Shown: positions 49,567-59,734 of the stretch, one piece after another | How the letters are laid out: every line of letters starts with the position of its first letter | Numbering within the stretch: the stretch's first letter is position 1 | NCBI GenBank assembly: GCA_015075645.1 | Contig: JABTUF010000002.1 | Location: 124,001-188,000, forward strand | DNA length: 64,000 nucleotides | Source: Burkholderiales bacterium | GTDB lineage: Bacteria > Pseudomonadota > Gammaproteobacteria > Burkholderiales > Casimicrobiaceae | Direction of reading: 5' to 3' | The notes under the pieces: model-generated | Database searches by the model: none | The model's input: the letters and a program-made list of their open reading frames with translations, nothing else | Told to the model about the DNA's origin: nothing | Translations under genes and position numbers: made by a program

Positions 49567-50310
49567 ATGGATCGTCTCGCCTACATCGCGATGACCGGTG
49601 CGCAGCAGATCCTGCAGCAGCAGGCCGTCGCGGCGAACAACCTCGCGCAGGCCGGCACGCCGGGCTTCAAGGCCGACAGCCTGGCATTCCGCGTGGTGCC
49701 GGTGGTCGGGGCCGCGCCCGGCACCCGTGCCTACGCCGTGGCGACGACGCCGGGGGCGGACATGCGGCCCGGACCGGTCGAGCAGACCGGTCGCGTGCTC
49801 GACGTCGCGCTCGACGGCAACGCGATGCTCGCGGTGCAGTCACGCGACGGCCTCGAGGCCTACACGCGCGCCGGCCGCCTCGCGATCTCGTCCGACGGGG
49901 AGCTGCGAACGCACGGAGGTCTCACCGTGCTGGGCGAAGGCGGCCCGATCGCCGTACCCGAAGGCGCGCGCCTGGCGATCGCCCGGGACGGCACGGTCTC
50001 CGCCGTCGTCGAGTCGCAGGGCAGCGCCAACGTGCAGGTGCTCGGCCGGCTCAAGCTCGTGACGCCGGGAGAAGGCGGCGTCGTCAAGGGCGCGGACAGC
50101 CTGTTCCGCACCCCGGGGGGTGGCCCGCTCGATGCCGACGACGCGGCGCGCCTCACGTCGGGCGCCCTCGAGGGCAGCAACGTGAACACGGTGGACGCGA
50201 TGGTCGACATGATCGGCTTCGCGCGCCAGTTCGAGATGCAGATGAAGCTCCTGCAGTACGCCGAAGCGAACGATCAGCGCGCTTCGCAGCTCCTCAGTCC
50301 GGGCGGCTGA
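49567..50310 (+). CDS. flgF: Flagellar proximal rod protein FlgF
   Basis: Rod subunit, 247 residues. N-terminal [35 protein letters not shown] [13 protein letters not shown] in the middle, and the C-terminal [20 protein letters not shown] are diagnostic. GGAG lies seven bases before the ATG. flgG starts 20 bases later. Confidence 0.97.
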   Translation: MDRLAYIAMTGAQQILQQQAVAANNLAQAGTPGFKADSLAFRVVPVVGAAPGTRAYAVATTPGADMRPGPVEQTGRVLDVALDGNAMLAVQSRDGLEAYTRAGRLAISSDGELRTHGGLTVLGEGGPIAVPEGARLAIARDGTVSAVVESQGSANVQVLGRLKLVTPGEGGVVKGADSLFRTPGGGPLDADDAARLTSGALEGSNVNTVDAMVDMIGFARQFEMQMKLLQYAEANDQRASQLLSPGG

Positions 50311-50329
50311 CGCCCACGAAGGAAACGCC

Positions 50330-51112
50330 ATGATCCGCTCGCTCTGGATCGCGAAGACCGGCCTCGACGCGCAGCAGCTGCAGCTCGACGTCATCAGCAA
50401 CAACCTCGCGAACGTCGGCACGACCGGCTTCAAGCGCTCGCGCGCGGTGTTCGAGGACATGCTCTACCAGACCTTGCGCCAGCCCGGCGCCCAGTCTTCG
50501 CAGCAGACGCAACTGCCGACCGGCCTGCAGGTCGGCACCGGCGTGCGTCCGGTCGCCACGGAGCGCATCGACACGCAGGGCAACCTCCAGCAGACCGGCA
50601 ATCCGCTCGACGTCGCGATCAACGGCAAGGGCTATCTGCAGATCACGCTCCCCGACGGCACGTCCGCGTACACGCGCGACGGCTCGCTGCACCTCGACAA
50701 CCAGGGCCAGCTCGTCACGTCGAGCGGCTACGCGGTCTCGCCGGCGATCACGATTCCGTCCAACGCCCAGTCGGTGACGGTCGGCCGCGACGGCGTCGTC
50801 TCGGTCACGCAGCCCGGGCAGGCGCAGCCGACGCAGGTCGGGTCGATCCAGATCGCCACCTTCGTGAACGCCGCGGGACTCGAGGCGCGCGGCGAGAACC
50901 TGCTGATCGAGACCGCGTCGTCGGGCTCGCCGACCGTCAACGCGCCGGGCAGCAACGGCGCCGGCGTGCTGCAGCAGGGCTTCGTCGAGACCTCGAACGT
51001 CAACGTCGTCGAGGAGCTGGTCGCGATGATCCAGACGCAGCGCGCCTACGAGATCAACTCGAAGGCGGTTCAGACCTCCGACCAGATGCTGCAGCGGCTG
51101 TCCCAGCTGTGA
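50330..51112 (+). CDS. flgG: Flagellar distal rod protein FlgG
   Basis: Distal rod subunit, 260 residues, the usual length. The N-terminus [19 protein letters not shown], the FlgG-type insertion around [18 protein letters not shown] and the C-terminal [20 protein letters not shown] are all present. AAGGAAA precedes the ATG. The stop overlaps a possible GTG start of flgH. Confidence 0.98.
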   Translation: MIRSLWIAKTGLDAQQLQLDVISNNLANVGTTGFKRSRAVFEDMLYQTLRQPGAQSSQQTQLPTGLQVGTGVRPVATERIDTQGNLQQTGNPLDVAINGKGYLQITLPDGTSAYTRDGSLHLDNQGQLVTSSGYAVSPAITIPSNAQSVTVGRDGVVSVTQPGQAQPTQVGSIQIATFVNAAGLEARGENLLIETASSGSPTVNAPGSNGAGVLQQGFVETSNVNVVEELVAMIQTQRAYEINSKAVQTSDQMLQRLSQL

Positions 51113-51123
51113 ACGGCGCCGCC

Positions 51124-51825
51124 ATGACCGCTTCGCGCCCCGTCGCCGCGCTCGTCGCGCTCGCCGTGCTGGTGCTCGGTGCCGGCTGCGCGAAGGACGC
51201 GCTCCGGCAGGTCGACGTCCACCAGCCGTTGACGACCCGGCCGGCGATGCCGCTGCCGCTCGCCCAGGCGCCGAACGGAGGGGCGATCTTCCAGCCGCAG
51301 TACGCCGCCTACGCGAACTACCAGCCGTTGTTCGAGGATCGCCGCGCACGCAATGTCGGCGACACGTTGACGATCCTGATCAACGAGAAGGTCGCCGCGA
51401 GCAAGAGCGCGACGACCAACGCCGACCGCAAGGGCGGACTGGCGTTCGTCGTGCCCGACATCCAGCTCGGGACCTGGAGCACGCCCGGCGGAAGCCTGAA
51501 GGCCGACAGCAGGAACGAATTCGCCGGCGGGGGCGACTCGGCGGCGAACAACGTGTTCACCGGGGCGATCGCGGTCACCGTCATCGACGTCCTGCCCAAC
51601 GGCAACCTGCTCGTCGCCGGAGAGAAGCAGATCGGCATCAACCAGGGCTCGGAATTCATCCGCGTCTCCGGCGTCGTCAATCCGACATTCATCCTGGCGG
51701 GCAACGTGGTGTCGTCGAATACGGTCGCCGATGCGCGCATCGAGTACCGCGGGAGCGGGTACATCGACGAGGCGCAGACGATGGGCTGGCTCGCCCGCTT
51801 CCTCCAGTCGGCGATGCCGTTCTGA
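51124..51825 (+). CDS. flgH: Flagellar L-ring lipoprotein FlgH
   Basis: Outer-membrane lipoprotein forming the L ring. From ATG 51124 it has 233 residues with a lipobox LGAGC, placing the lipidated cysteine at C22; LspA encoded at 7059 would process it. A GTG at 51109 overlapping the flgG stop (GTGA) is an alternative start that keeps the same signal peptide. Conserved blocks are FEDRRARNVGDTLTILINEK and NGNLLVAGEKQIGINQGSE. Confidence 0.96.
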   Translation: MTASRPVAALVALAVLVLGAGCAKDALRQVDVHQPLTTRPAMPLPLAQAPNGGAIFQPQYAAYANYQPLFEDRRARNVGDTLTILINEKVAASKSATTNADRKGGLAFVVPDIQLGTWSTPGGSLKADSRNEFAGGGDSAANNVFTGAIAVTVIDVLPNGNLLVAGEKQIGINQGSEFIRVSGVVNPTFILAGNVVSSNTVADARIEYRGSGYIDEAQTMGWLARFLQSAMPF

Positions 51826-51836
51826 CGGGGGACCGC

Positions 51837-52946
51837 ATGATGCGAGCGAGTTCTCTGTTCGTCCTGCCGATCGCGCTGGCGCTCGCGATCGCTCCGGTGC
51901 GGGCGGAACGGGTCAAGGACCTGGCCGACGTGCAGGGTGCGCGCGTGAACCAGCTGATCGGCTACGGTCTCGTCGTCGGCCTCGACGGAACCGGCGACCA
52001 GACCACGCAGACGCCGTTCACGACGCAGAGCCTGCAGGCGATGCTCTCGCAGATGGGGATCAACCTGCCGGCGTCCGGCCAGCAGCTGCAGTTGAAGAAC
52101 GTCGCGGCCGTGATGGTCACCGCGCAACTGCCGGCGTTCGCCCAGCCGGGTCAGGCAGTCGACGTGACGGTGAGCTCGCTCGGCAACGCCAAGAGCCTGC
52201 GTGGCGGCACCCTGCTGATGACGCCGCTCAAGGGCGCGAACGGCCAGATCTACGCCATGGCCCAGGGCAACGTCGCGGTCGCGGGAGCGGGGGCGTCCTC
52301 GGGCGGCAGCAAGACCCAGATCAACCAGCTGAACGCCGGCCGCATTCCGAGCGGGGCGACGGTCGAGCGCGCGGTGCCCACCACCCTCGGTCCCGGCGAG
52401 TTCGTGCAGCTCGAGCTCCGCGATTCCGATTTCGGTGTCGCGACCGGCGTCGCTCATGCGATCAACCGTCGGTTCGCGCGGCAGGTCGCCGCCGCACAGG
52501 ACGGGCGCGTGATCCGCGTCGCGGCGCCGTCGTCCCCCGACGAACGGGTGGCCTTCCTCGCCGAGCTCGAAGCCGTCGACGTCGAAGTGGCGCGACCGGC
52601 GGCGCGTGTCGTCATCAACGCACGCACCGGCTCGATCGTGATGAACCGGTCGGTGACGCTCGACGAGTGCGCGGTCGCGCACGGCAACCTGACGGTCACC
52701 ATCCAGAGCGATCCGGTCATCTCGCAGCCCGCGCCGTTCTCGCAGGGACGGACGGTCGTCACTGAACGCGCGCAGATCGACGTCAAGCAGGAAGGACAGA
52801 ACCTGGTCGCGCTCTCCGCGGGTGCCCGCCTCGCCGACGTGGTGCGGGCGCTGAACATGCTCGGCGCCTCGCCGCAGGATCTCCTCGCGATCCTGCAGGC
52901 GATGAAGTCGGCCGGCGCGCTGAAGGCCGAGATCGAGATCATCTGA
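51837..52946 (+). CDS. flgI: Flagellar P-ring protein FlgI
   Basis: Periplasmic ring subunit, 369 residues. A signal peptide ends near residue 24 (PVRA). VQGARVNQLIGYGLVVGLDG, FTTQSLQAMLSQMGI and RIPSGATVERAVP are family blocks, and the end LLAILQAMKSAGALKAEIEII is typical. Two ATGs in tandem begin the gene; GGGGGA lies four bases upstream. It overlaps flgJ by one base. Confidence 0.98.
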   Translation: MMRASSLFVLPIALALAIAPVRAERVKDLADVQGARVNQLIGYGLVVGLDGTGDQTTQTPFTTQSLQAMLSQMGINLPASGQQLQLKNVAAVMVTAQLPAFAQPGQAVDVTVSSLGNAKSLRGGTLLMTPLKGANGQIYAMAQGNVAVAGAGASSGGSKTQINQLNAGRIPSGATVERAVPTTLGPGEFVQLELRDSDFGVATGVAHAINRRFARQVAAAQDGRVIRVAAPSSPDERVAFLAELEAVDVEVARPAARVVINARTGSIVMNRSVTLDECAVAHGNLTVTIQSDPVISQPAPFSQGRTVVTERAQIDVKQEGQNLVALSAGARLADVVRALNMLGASPQDLLAILQAMKSAGALKAEIEII

Positions 52947-53893
52947 TGACCCGCCACAACGCCGGAGCTGCGGGTCTCGCGATCGATTCGCGGGGCCTCG
53001 ATGCGCTGAGGCAGCGGGCCCGCGACGACCCGAAGGGGGCGGCCGCCGGCGCCGCGAAGCAGTTCGAGGCGCTGCTGATGCAGCAGCTCCTCAAGGCCAT
53101 GCGCGAGGCGACGCCGCAGCAGGACGGCCCGTTGTCGAGCGACGCCCAGCGCACGTGGACCGGACTGTACGATCGCGAGATCGCCGAGAAGATCGCCGGC
53201 CGCGGTACCGGGATCGCGAGCGCGTTGCAGCGGCAGATCGAACGCCAGATCGCGGCGCGCGGCGGCGGGTCCCCCGCGACCGGCTCGGCGCCCGCCCGGC
53301 CCGCGGTCACACCGGCTCGCGCGGCCGCGCCGCCCGCCGGAGCCGCTCCCGGGGGCCTTGCGGGCATCGTCGACTCCGTGCGTCGCTTCGCCGACGAGGT
53401 CCGGCCGCACGCGGAGGCCGCCGCGAAAGCGCTGGGGGTGTCGGCGGATTGGCTGGTGGCGCACGCAGGGCTCGAGACCGGTTGGGGCCGGCATCAGCCC
53501 AGGGCGGCCGACGGCGCACCCAGCTTCAACCTGTTCGGAATCAAGGCCGGGACGCGCTGGACCGGCGCCTCGGTGGTCGCCTCGACGCGCGAAGTGGTCG
53601 ACGGCGTCGCCCGGCCGGTCGCCGCAGCGTTTCGGGCCTACGCCTCGTACGCCGATGCGTTCGACGACTATGCGAAGCTCCTGTCCGGCCCCCGCTATGC
53701 GGGCGCGGTGAGCAACGCCGCGAATCCCAGGACGTTCTCGCACGGGCTCCAGCACGCGGGCTACGCGACCGATCCGGACTATGCCCGCAAACTCGAGCGG
53801 GCGATCGCGATGGTCGGCCGCTACGCTCCGTCGGCGGCTCAATTTCCGTCGGCGATCGCCGATAAGTCTCGTGCGCCGGTCCGCGGCGCATGA
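52946..53893 (+). CDS. flgJ: Rod cap / peptidoglycan hydrolase FlgJ
   Basis: Dual-domain FlgJ, 315 residues. The N-terminal rod-capping domain (1-100) has AAKQFEALLMQQLLKAMR. After an Ala/Pro linker (about 105-138), the C-terminal glucosaminidase domain (about 140-300) cuts peptidoglycan so the rod can cross the wall; the catalytic glutamate is E177 in HAGLETGWGRH and SFNLFGIKAG follows. Both domains fused is the beta/gammaproteobacterial form. Confidence 0.97.
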   Translation: MTRHNAGAAGLAIDSRGLDALRQRARDDPKGAAAGAAKQFEALLMQQLLKAMREATPQQDGPLSSDAQRTWTGLYDREIAEKIAGRGTGIASALQRQIERQIAARGGGSPATGSAPARPAVTPARAAAPPAGAAPGGLAGIVDSVRRFADEVRPHAEAAAKALGVSADWLVAHAGLETGWGRHQPRAADGAPSFNLFGIKAGTRWTGASVVASTREVVDGVARPVAAAFRAYASYADAFDDYAKLLSGPRYAGAVSNAANPRTFSHGLQHAGYATDPDYARKLERAIAMVGRYAPSAAQFPSAIADKSRAPVRGA

Positions 53894-53913
53894 GGTGCGA
53901 GCGCGGCTAGGCC

Positions 53914-55848
53914 ATGGGAAGCGGCATCTTCGGCATCGGGTTGACCGGCCTCCACGCCGCACAGGCGGGACTCGCGACGGCCGGCCACAACATCGCCAAC
54001 GTCAACACGCCCGGATACAGCCGCCAGGTGGCGCTGCAGACGGCTTCGCGCCCCCTGTACACCGGCGACGGGTACTTCGGACAGGGCGTCGACCTGCAGT
54101 CGGTGCGCCGGATCTACGGCGACTTCCTGGTGCTGCAGTCGAGGACTTCGCTGTCCGAGCTGTCGAGCCTCACGACTTCGTCGACCGAGCTCCGCGGACT
54201 CGACGACCTGTTCGCCGACCCGACCGCAGGCCTCTCGCCGGTGCTCGACGAGTACTTCGCGGGGCTCAACGGCGTCGCCGCACACGCGTCCGACACGCCG
54301 TCGCGCGTGGCGGCGCTGGGTGCCGCGCGGGCGCTGGCCTCGCGCTTCGCGACGATCGACGGAGAACTGGTCGCGAGCCGGCGGTCGATCAACGGGCGCA
54401 TCGACACGATCGTGGCGTCGATCAACGGAGACGCCGCCGAGATCGGCGAACTCAACCGGCAGATCGCGCTCGCGAGCGCCGACGCGTCGACGCCGCCGAA
54501 CGACCTGCTCGATCGCCGTGACGCCGCCGCCGCCCGGCTCGCGGAATCGATCGGCATCCGCACCGCGATCCAGGACGACGGCAGCATGAACGTGTACCTG
54601 TCTTCCGGGCAGGGTCTCGTCGTCGGCGACGAGGCGGCCGGGCTGTCGGTGCGCGCGTCGAGGGCGTCGCCGGCCGATCGCGAGATCGGGCTGTCGGTGG
54701 GAGGTTTCGCGCCTCTTCGCGCGAGCGACCTGACCGGTGGTTCGCTGGGCGGACTGGTCGCGTTCCGCGACGGTGCGCTGACCGATGCGCAGAACGCGTT
54801 CGGCCGGCTCGCGACGACGGTCGCGCTGTCGATGAACGCGCAGCATCGCCTCGGTCTCGACCAGAACGGCAACCCGGGCGGCGACCTGTTCTCGCTCCCG
54901 GCATCCACGGTGCGCGCGTGGTCGGGCAACACCGGGAACGGCGCGCTCGCGGTGACGATCGGCGACGCCGGCGCGCTCGTCGCGAGCGACTACGACCTGC
55001 GTTACGACGGTGCCGGCTTCACGCTCACGCGCCTCTCCGACGGCACCGCGAGCACCTTCGCTTCGCTCCCGCAGACGGTCGACGGATTCCAGATCGCGCA
55101 GGTGTCCGGAGCGATGGTCGCAGGCGATCGCTACCGCATCGAGCCGGTGCGGGCCGCCGCCGGCGGGTTGGCGGTGGCGCTGACCGACCCCGCGCGGCTC
55201 GCCGCCGCCTCGCCGGTGATCGGCGCCTCGGCCGGCGCGAACCGCGGCGGTGCGACGCTCGCCGCCATCGCCAACGACGCTTCGTACTGGAGCACGCCGC
55301 TCGCCGCGCCGATGACGCTGTCGTTCGCTTCCGGGACGGCGACGCTGTCGGGATTCCCGGCCGTCGCCGTGAGCGTGACCGTGGGCGGCGTCACGACTCC
55401 CTATCCGCCTGCCGCGCCGGTGCCCTGGACGGACGGCGCGAAGGTGAGCTTCGGCGGGCTGTCGTTCACGATGTCGGGGACCCCCGCGAACGGCGATTCC
55501 TTCACGTTGTCGCCCAACGTGGCCGGCGTCGGCGACAACAGGAACATGCAGCGGCTCGCGGCCCTCGCGTCGGCGAACCTCGTCGCGGGCCGAGCGAGCT
55601 TCGCCGGCGCCTACGGTGAACTCGTGGCCGGCATCGGTCAGGCCGCCCACGCCGCGGACAGCGAGCGCGCCGCCCAGTCGGCCGTGCAGACGCGAATCGA
55701 CACCGCGCGCGACTCGATCTCCGGCGTCAATCTCGACGAGGAGGCCGCCGCGTTGCAGCGCTACCAGCAGGCCTACCAGGCATCGGCGAAGGTGATTCAG
55801 GTCGCCGCGAGCCTCTTCGAAACGATCCTCGCCATCGGCCGGGGCTGA
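53914..55848 (+). CDS. flgK: Hook-filament junction protein FlgK (HAP1)
   Basis: First junction protein between hook and filament, 644 residues. The N-terminal GLTGLHAAQAGLATAGHNIA and NVNTPGYSRQVAL blocks and the C-terminal SGVNLDEEAAALQRYQQAYQ with ASAKVIQVA are diagnostic. The middle is extended compared with the 550-residue enteric protein. Chaperoned by FlgN. flgL starts three bases after the stop. Confidence 0.97.
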   Translation: MGSGIFGIGLTGLHAAQAGLATAGHNIANVNTPGYSRQVALQTASRPLYTGDGYFGQGVDLQSVRRIYGDFLVLQSRTSLSELSSLTTSSTELRGLDDLFADPTAGLSPVLDEYFAGLNGVAAHASDTPSRVAALGAARALASRFATIDGELVASRRSINGRIDTIVASINGDAAEIGELNRQIALASADASTPPNDLLDRRDAAAARLAESIGIRTAIQDDGSMNVYLSSGQGLVVGDEAAGLSVRASRASPADREIGLSVGGFAPLRASDLTGGSLGGLVAFRDGALTDAQNAFGRLATTVALSMNAQHRLGLDQNGNPGGDLFSLPASTVRAWSGNTGNGALAVTIGDAGALVASDYDLRYDGAGFTLTRLSDGTASTFASLPQTVDGFQIAQVSGAMVAGDRYRIEPVRAAAGGLAVALTDPARLAAASPVIGASAGANRGGATLAAIANDASYWSTPLAAPMTLSFASGTATLSGFPAVAVSVTVGGVTTPYPPAAPVPWTDGAKVSFGGLSFTMSGTPANGDSFTLSPNVAGVGDNRNMQRLAALASANLVAGRASFAGAYGELVAGIGQAAHAADSERAAQSAVQTRIDTARDSISGVNLDEEAAALQRYQQAYQASAKVIQVAASLFETILAIGRG

Positions 55849-55850
55849 CG

Positions 55851-57053
55851 ATGCGCGTGTCGACTTCGATGATGCACGACGCCGCGGTGCGCCAGTTGAT
55901 CGAGCGCCAGGCCGAGCTCGCGCGCGCCCAGGAGCAGATCGCCACGGGCCGACGCATGCTCCGGCCCTCCGACGATCCGGTCGCGTCGGCCCAGGCGATC
56001 GGCATCGCCGAGTCGCAGTCGCGCACGGCGCAATACGCCGAGAACGTCGGCAACGCGGGGAACGGCCTCGGCATGACCGAATCGGTGCTCGCGCAGGCGA
56101 CCTCGTTGCTGCAATCGGTCCGAGATCAGGTCGTCGCCGCGGGCAACCCGTCGCTCGACGACGCCAACCGCGCGAGCCTCGCGGTCGATCTGCGCGGCCG
56201 GATCGAGGAGCTCCTCGGACTCGCCAACGCGACCGACGGGGAAGGACGCTACCTGTTCGCGGGGTTCCGCGACCTGACCGCGCCGTTCACGCGGATCGGC
56301 GGAAGCGTGGCCTACGACGGAGACGACGGGCGGCCCGAGCTCGACGTCGCCGACGGTCGATCGATGCCGGTCCGCGAGAACGGCCGGGACGTGTTCATGT
56401 CGGCGCGCACCGGCAACGGCCGATTCAGCGCGACGCCCGCGCCGTCGAACGTCGGCACGGCCGTGGTGGGTCGTCTCGCGAGCGTCGGCGCAACCGATCA
56501 GGCGACCTACGAGATCCGCTTCGCCGTCAGCGGCGGCACGACGACCTACGACATCGTGAACGTCACGACGAGCATGACCTTGTCGTCCGGAAATGCCTAC
56601 GTCCCGGGCGATGCGATCGCGGTGGCCGGACGCCAGGTCACGATCACCGGGGCACCGGCGAACACCGACGCGGTCTCGCTCGCGCCGGCGGGGACGCAAA
56701 GCGTGTTCCAGGCGCTGACGACGCTCGCGGAAGCGCTCGCGACGCCGGTGGTCGATCCGGCGTCGCGAGCGGCGTTGACGAACGCGCTGAACACCGGCCT
56801 GCAGGATGTCGACCAGGCCCTCGAACACGTGCTCACCGCACGCGCCGGCATCGGCGCGAGGTTGCGCGAACTCGACGCGCTCGCGTTCGGTCACGAGGAC
56901 CGGGCGTTGCGCCAGACCTCGTCTCTCGCCCGCCTTCAGGATCTGGACTACGCCTCCGCGGTGTCGGCGTTCACGCGACAACAGGTCGCGCTGGAGGCAT
57001 CGCAGCGCACCTACGCCCGAATGAGCCAGCTCTCGCTGTTCGACTACCTCTAG
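55851..57053 (+). CDS. flgL: Hook-filament junction protein FlgL (HAP3)
   Basis: Second junction protein, 400 residues, flagellin-like at both ends: MRVSTSMMHDAAVRQLIERQ and ATGRRMLRPSDDPVASAQAI at the start, and LQDLDYASAVSAFTRQQVAL at the end. Last gene of the flagellar structural cluster; no hairpin terminator is seen in the 202 bases before the diguanylate cyclase gene. Confidence 0.96.
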   Translation: MRVSTSMMHDAAVRQLIERQAELARAQEQIATGRRMLRPSDDPVASAQAIGIAESQSRTAQYAENVGNAGNGLGMTESVLAQATSLLQSVRDQVVAAGNPSLDDANRASLAVDLRGRIEELLGLANATDGEGRYLFAGFRDLTAPFTRIGGSVAYDGDDGRPELDVADGRSMPVRENGRDVFMSARTGNGRFSATPAPSNVGTAVVGRLASVGATDQATYEIRFAVSGGTTTYDIVNVTTSMTLSSGNAYVPGDAIAVAGRQVTITGAPANTDAVSLAPAGTQSVFQALTTLAEALATPVVDPASRAALTNALNTGLQDVDQALEHVLTARAGIGARLRELDALAFGHEDRALRQTSSLARLQDLDYASAVSAFTRQQVALEASQRTYARMSQLSLFDYL

Positions 57054-57255
57054 GGAAGCTCTGCGCAACTCCACGCGCGCGACCACGCGGACCCGCCCAT
57101 GACGACTCGACTCCGACGCGTTCGCTCGGCTCTCCTGCGGGGCACGCCGCACCGGGCGGCCGCGCCGATGCCTTCGTCCCGCCGTCCGCTCCGATCGACG
57201 CTGCGCTTCTTCGCGGGGCGTGCCCGGCAGCGCTCGCGCCGAGAGGGGTGACGGC

Positions 57256-59070
57256 ATGTCCAGCGTGCGGGACCTCACGCGACCGGCCGACCTCGCGCGG
57301 GCGACGCTGAAGGAACTCCTCGCGCGCCGACTGCAGGCGACGCCGGACAACTACGCCCGGGTCTACCTCGAGATCGCGGCGCCGCATCAGCGCGCCGCCG
57401 CGATCGCCGCATCGCCGATGCTCGCCGAACTCGCGGACGATCTCCAGCGCGTGCGCGGCGAGGGGGACATCGACGCACGCGCGTTCCGGCAGGCGGTCTC
57501 CACCGGCGACTGGCCGCAGGCCAAGCTCGCGCTCAAGCGTCTCACGGCACCGGCGCCGCAGTTCGAACGCGGCGACGCGCCCTGGGCGCCGCTGATCCGC
57601 GAACTCCTGCACGAGTGGGACTCCGTCACTCCGACCGTGACCCGCGCCCGCAAACGCGAATCCCTCGATCACGTGCTCACGGCCTTCGCGACCTCGCAGG
57701 AAACGCTGGCGGCGCGACTGCGGGGCCTCGTCCGGAGCTGGGCCGCCGACGGCACCGCGACGGGTCCGGCGCCGACGTTCGCCGGCGAGCCCGCGGGAGA
57801 GGCCGGCGGCGAGGCCGCGGCCGTACTCGAGGGGAAAGCGGTCGCGCTGGCGCCGCCCCCGCTCGACGGAGCCGTCGCCGAGTCGTTGCGCGAGGCGTTG
57901 GCCGAACTCCTCGCGCCCGGGATCGCCGAGCGGCGCGTCTTCTGCGCCGAGATCCTGGGCGAGGCGGCGATGCTCGCGGGCGAGGTGCGCGCCCTCGCCG
58001 ATGGCGAGGGCGTCGAATCGCTGCGCACCCGCTCGCGCCACCTGAGCGTGCTGCTCGAACGCTTCGGAGACGACGCGATCGCCATCCAGGGGGGACTGCT
58101 TCGCATCCTGAACCTCGTGCTCGTCAACACGGCCGAACTGGTCGGAGACGACGCGTGGCTCCAGGGGCAGCTCACCGCCCTGGCGACGCTCGCCGCCGGT
58201 CCGGTCGACCATCGGACGATCGACGTGCTCGAGGGGGCGCTGCGCGACATCGTGCTCAAGCAGGGGATGCTGAAGAAGAGCATCGACGACGCGAAGGGCG
58301 CGCTCAAGACGATGGTGACGACGTTCATCGACCGTGTCGGCACGATCGTCGAGGACACGAGCCACTACCACGACCGCCTCGCCGGGTACTCGCAGCGCAT
58401 CGCGAAGGCCGACAGCCTGCCGCAACTCTCGGATCTCGTGGTTTCGCTGATGGACGACACGCGGGGCGTGCAGACCGATCTCCAGCGCACCCACTCGGAA
58501 CTGGTCGAGGCGCGCGGCCGCGTCGACGCGTTCGGAGCCGAGGTGAGGCGCCTCGAGACCGAGCTCGCCACGGTCAGCGAACGGCTGCACGAGGACCAGC
58601 TCACCGAGTTGCTGAACCGCCGCGGCCTCGCGCGCGCCTTCCATGTCGAGGCCGCGCGCGCCGACCGCCAGAACACGCCGATGTGCCTCGCGCTGATGGA
58701 CATCGACCACTTCAAGAAGATCAACGACCAGTACGGCCATCCCGCGGGCGACCAGGTGCTCGTGCATCTGACGCGCATCGTGCGCGAATCGATTCGCCCC
58801 ACGGACGTCGTCGCGCGCTTCGGGGGCGAGGAGTTCGTGATCCTGCTGCCCGAAGCACCGCTCGACGAGGCGGCGGCCGTCGTCCAGCGCGTCCAGCGCG
58901 AGCTGACCAAGCGCATCTTCATGCACGAGCACCAGCGCGTCCTGATCACGTTTTCCGCCGGCGTCGTCCAGCGCATGCCCGGCGAGCTGCGCGACGCGCT
59001 GATCGCCCGCGCCGACCGGGCGCTCTACGCCGCCAAGCAGGCGGGACGCAATCGGGTCGTCACCGAGTAG
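57256..59070 (+). CDS. GGDEF-domain diguanylate cyclase
   Basis: Makes c-di-GMP from two GTP. The 604-residue protein has a helical N-terminal part of about 430 residues without membrane segments or recognised sensor, ending in a coiled coil, and a C-terminal GGDEF domain (about 445-602). The active site is intact as RFGGEEF near residue 521, and a product-inhibition site RPTD sits exactly five residues before it. MDIDHFKKINDQYGHPAGD is the metal/substrate block. The ATG at 57256 was chosen over an in-frame start 36 bases upstream. Its position after flgL suggests a link to motility control. Confidence 0.93.
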   Translation: MSSVRDLTRPADLARATLKELLARRLQATPDNYARVYLEIAAPHQRAAAIAASPMLAELADDLQRVRGEGDIDARAFRQAVSTGDWPQAKLALKRLTAPAPQFERGDAPWAPLIRELLHEWDSVTPTVTRARKRESLDHVLTAFATSQETLAARLRGLVRSWAADGTATGPAPTFAGEPAGEAGGEAAAVLEGKAVALAPPPLDGAVAESLREALAELLAPGIAERRVFCAEILGEAAMLAGEVRALADGEGVESLRTRSRHLSVLLERFGDDAIAIQGGLLRILNLVLVNTAELVGDDAWLQGQLTALATLAAGPVDHRTIDVLEGALRDIVLKQGMLKKSIDDAKGALKTMVTTFIDRVGTIVEDTSHYHDRLAGYSQRIAKADSLPQLSDLVVSLMDDTRGVQTDLQRTHSELVEARGRVDAFGAEVRRLETELATVSERLHEDQLTELLNRRGLARAFHVEAARADRQNTPMCLALMDIDHFKKINDQYGHPAGDQVLVHLTRIVRESIRPTDVVARFGGEEFVILLPEAPLDEAAAVVQRVQRELTKRIFMHEHQRVLITFSAGVVQRMPGELRDALIARADRALYAAKQAGRNRVVTE

Positions 59071-59092
59071 GCCGGGAGTCTCGATCCTCTCG

Positions 59093-59734
59093 TCAGCGAG
59101 GTTCGTCGAGCAGTCCGTGCTCCATCGCGTAGCGCGTGAGCTCGGCCGTCGTGCCCAGACGGAGCTTCTGGCACAGGCGGGCACGATAGACCGACACGGT
59201 CTTGGGCGACAGCGAGAGTGCCTCGCCGATTTCCTGGATCCGGTGTCCCTGCGCGATCATGCGCAGCGTCTGGTACTCGCGATCCGACAGGACCTCCGGC
59301 CGCGGAACGTCGTCGCCGCGTTCGAGACCGTCGGCGAGGACTTCGGCGAGCTCGATCGTGATGTACTTGCGGCCGGACGCGACGGTTCGAATCGCGTGCA
59401 CGACCTGGTCGACCGCCGCCATCTTGGTCAGGTAGCCGCCCGCGCCCGCCTTGAGGGCACGGAACGCGTACTGGTCTTCCGGATACATCGACAGGATCAG
59501 CACGGGCAGCTTCGGATGCTCGGCCTTGACCTGCTTCAGCGTGTCCATGCCGCTCCGGCCGGGCATCGCGACGTCCAGAATCAACACGTCGCACGGGTAC
59601 GTACGCAGCATCTGCAGCGTCTCGCCGTGGTTGGACGCCTCCGCGACCACCCGGATGTCGGACTGCGCGGACAGGATCTGCGAGAGGCCCTGGCGGACCA
59701 CCGCGTGATCGTCGGCGAGCGCCACTCGGATCAT
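59093..59734 (-). CDS. NarL/FixJ-family response regulator
   Basis: DNA-binding response regulator of 213 residues. The receiver (1-120) has D9-D10 (LADDH), phospho-acceptor D54 in LILDVAMPG, and a lysine in YLTKMAA. The LuxR-type helix-turn-helix (about 148-200) contains LSDREYQTLRMIAQG and LSPKTVSVYRARL. Its ATG overlaps the stop of the partner kinase by four bases, so the two form a two-component pair. It is convergent with the diguanylate cyclase (22 bases between stops). Target genes are unknown. Confidence 0.95.
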   Translation of the reverse strand: MIRVALADDHAVVRQGLSQILSAQSDIRVVAEASNHGETLQMLRTYPCDVLILDVAMPGRSGMDTLKQVKAEHPKLPVLILSMYPEDQYAFRALKAGAGGYLTKMAAVDQVVHAIRTVASGRKYITIELAEVLADGLERGDDVPRPEVLSDREYQTLRMIAQGHRIQEIGEALSLSPKTVSVYRARLCQKLRLGTTAELTRYAMEHGLLDEPR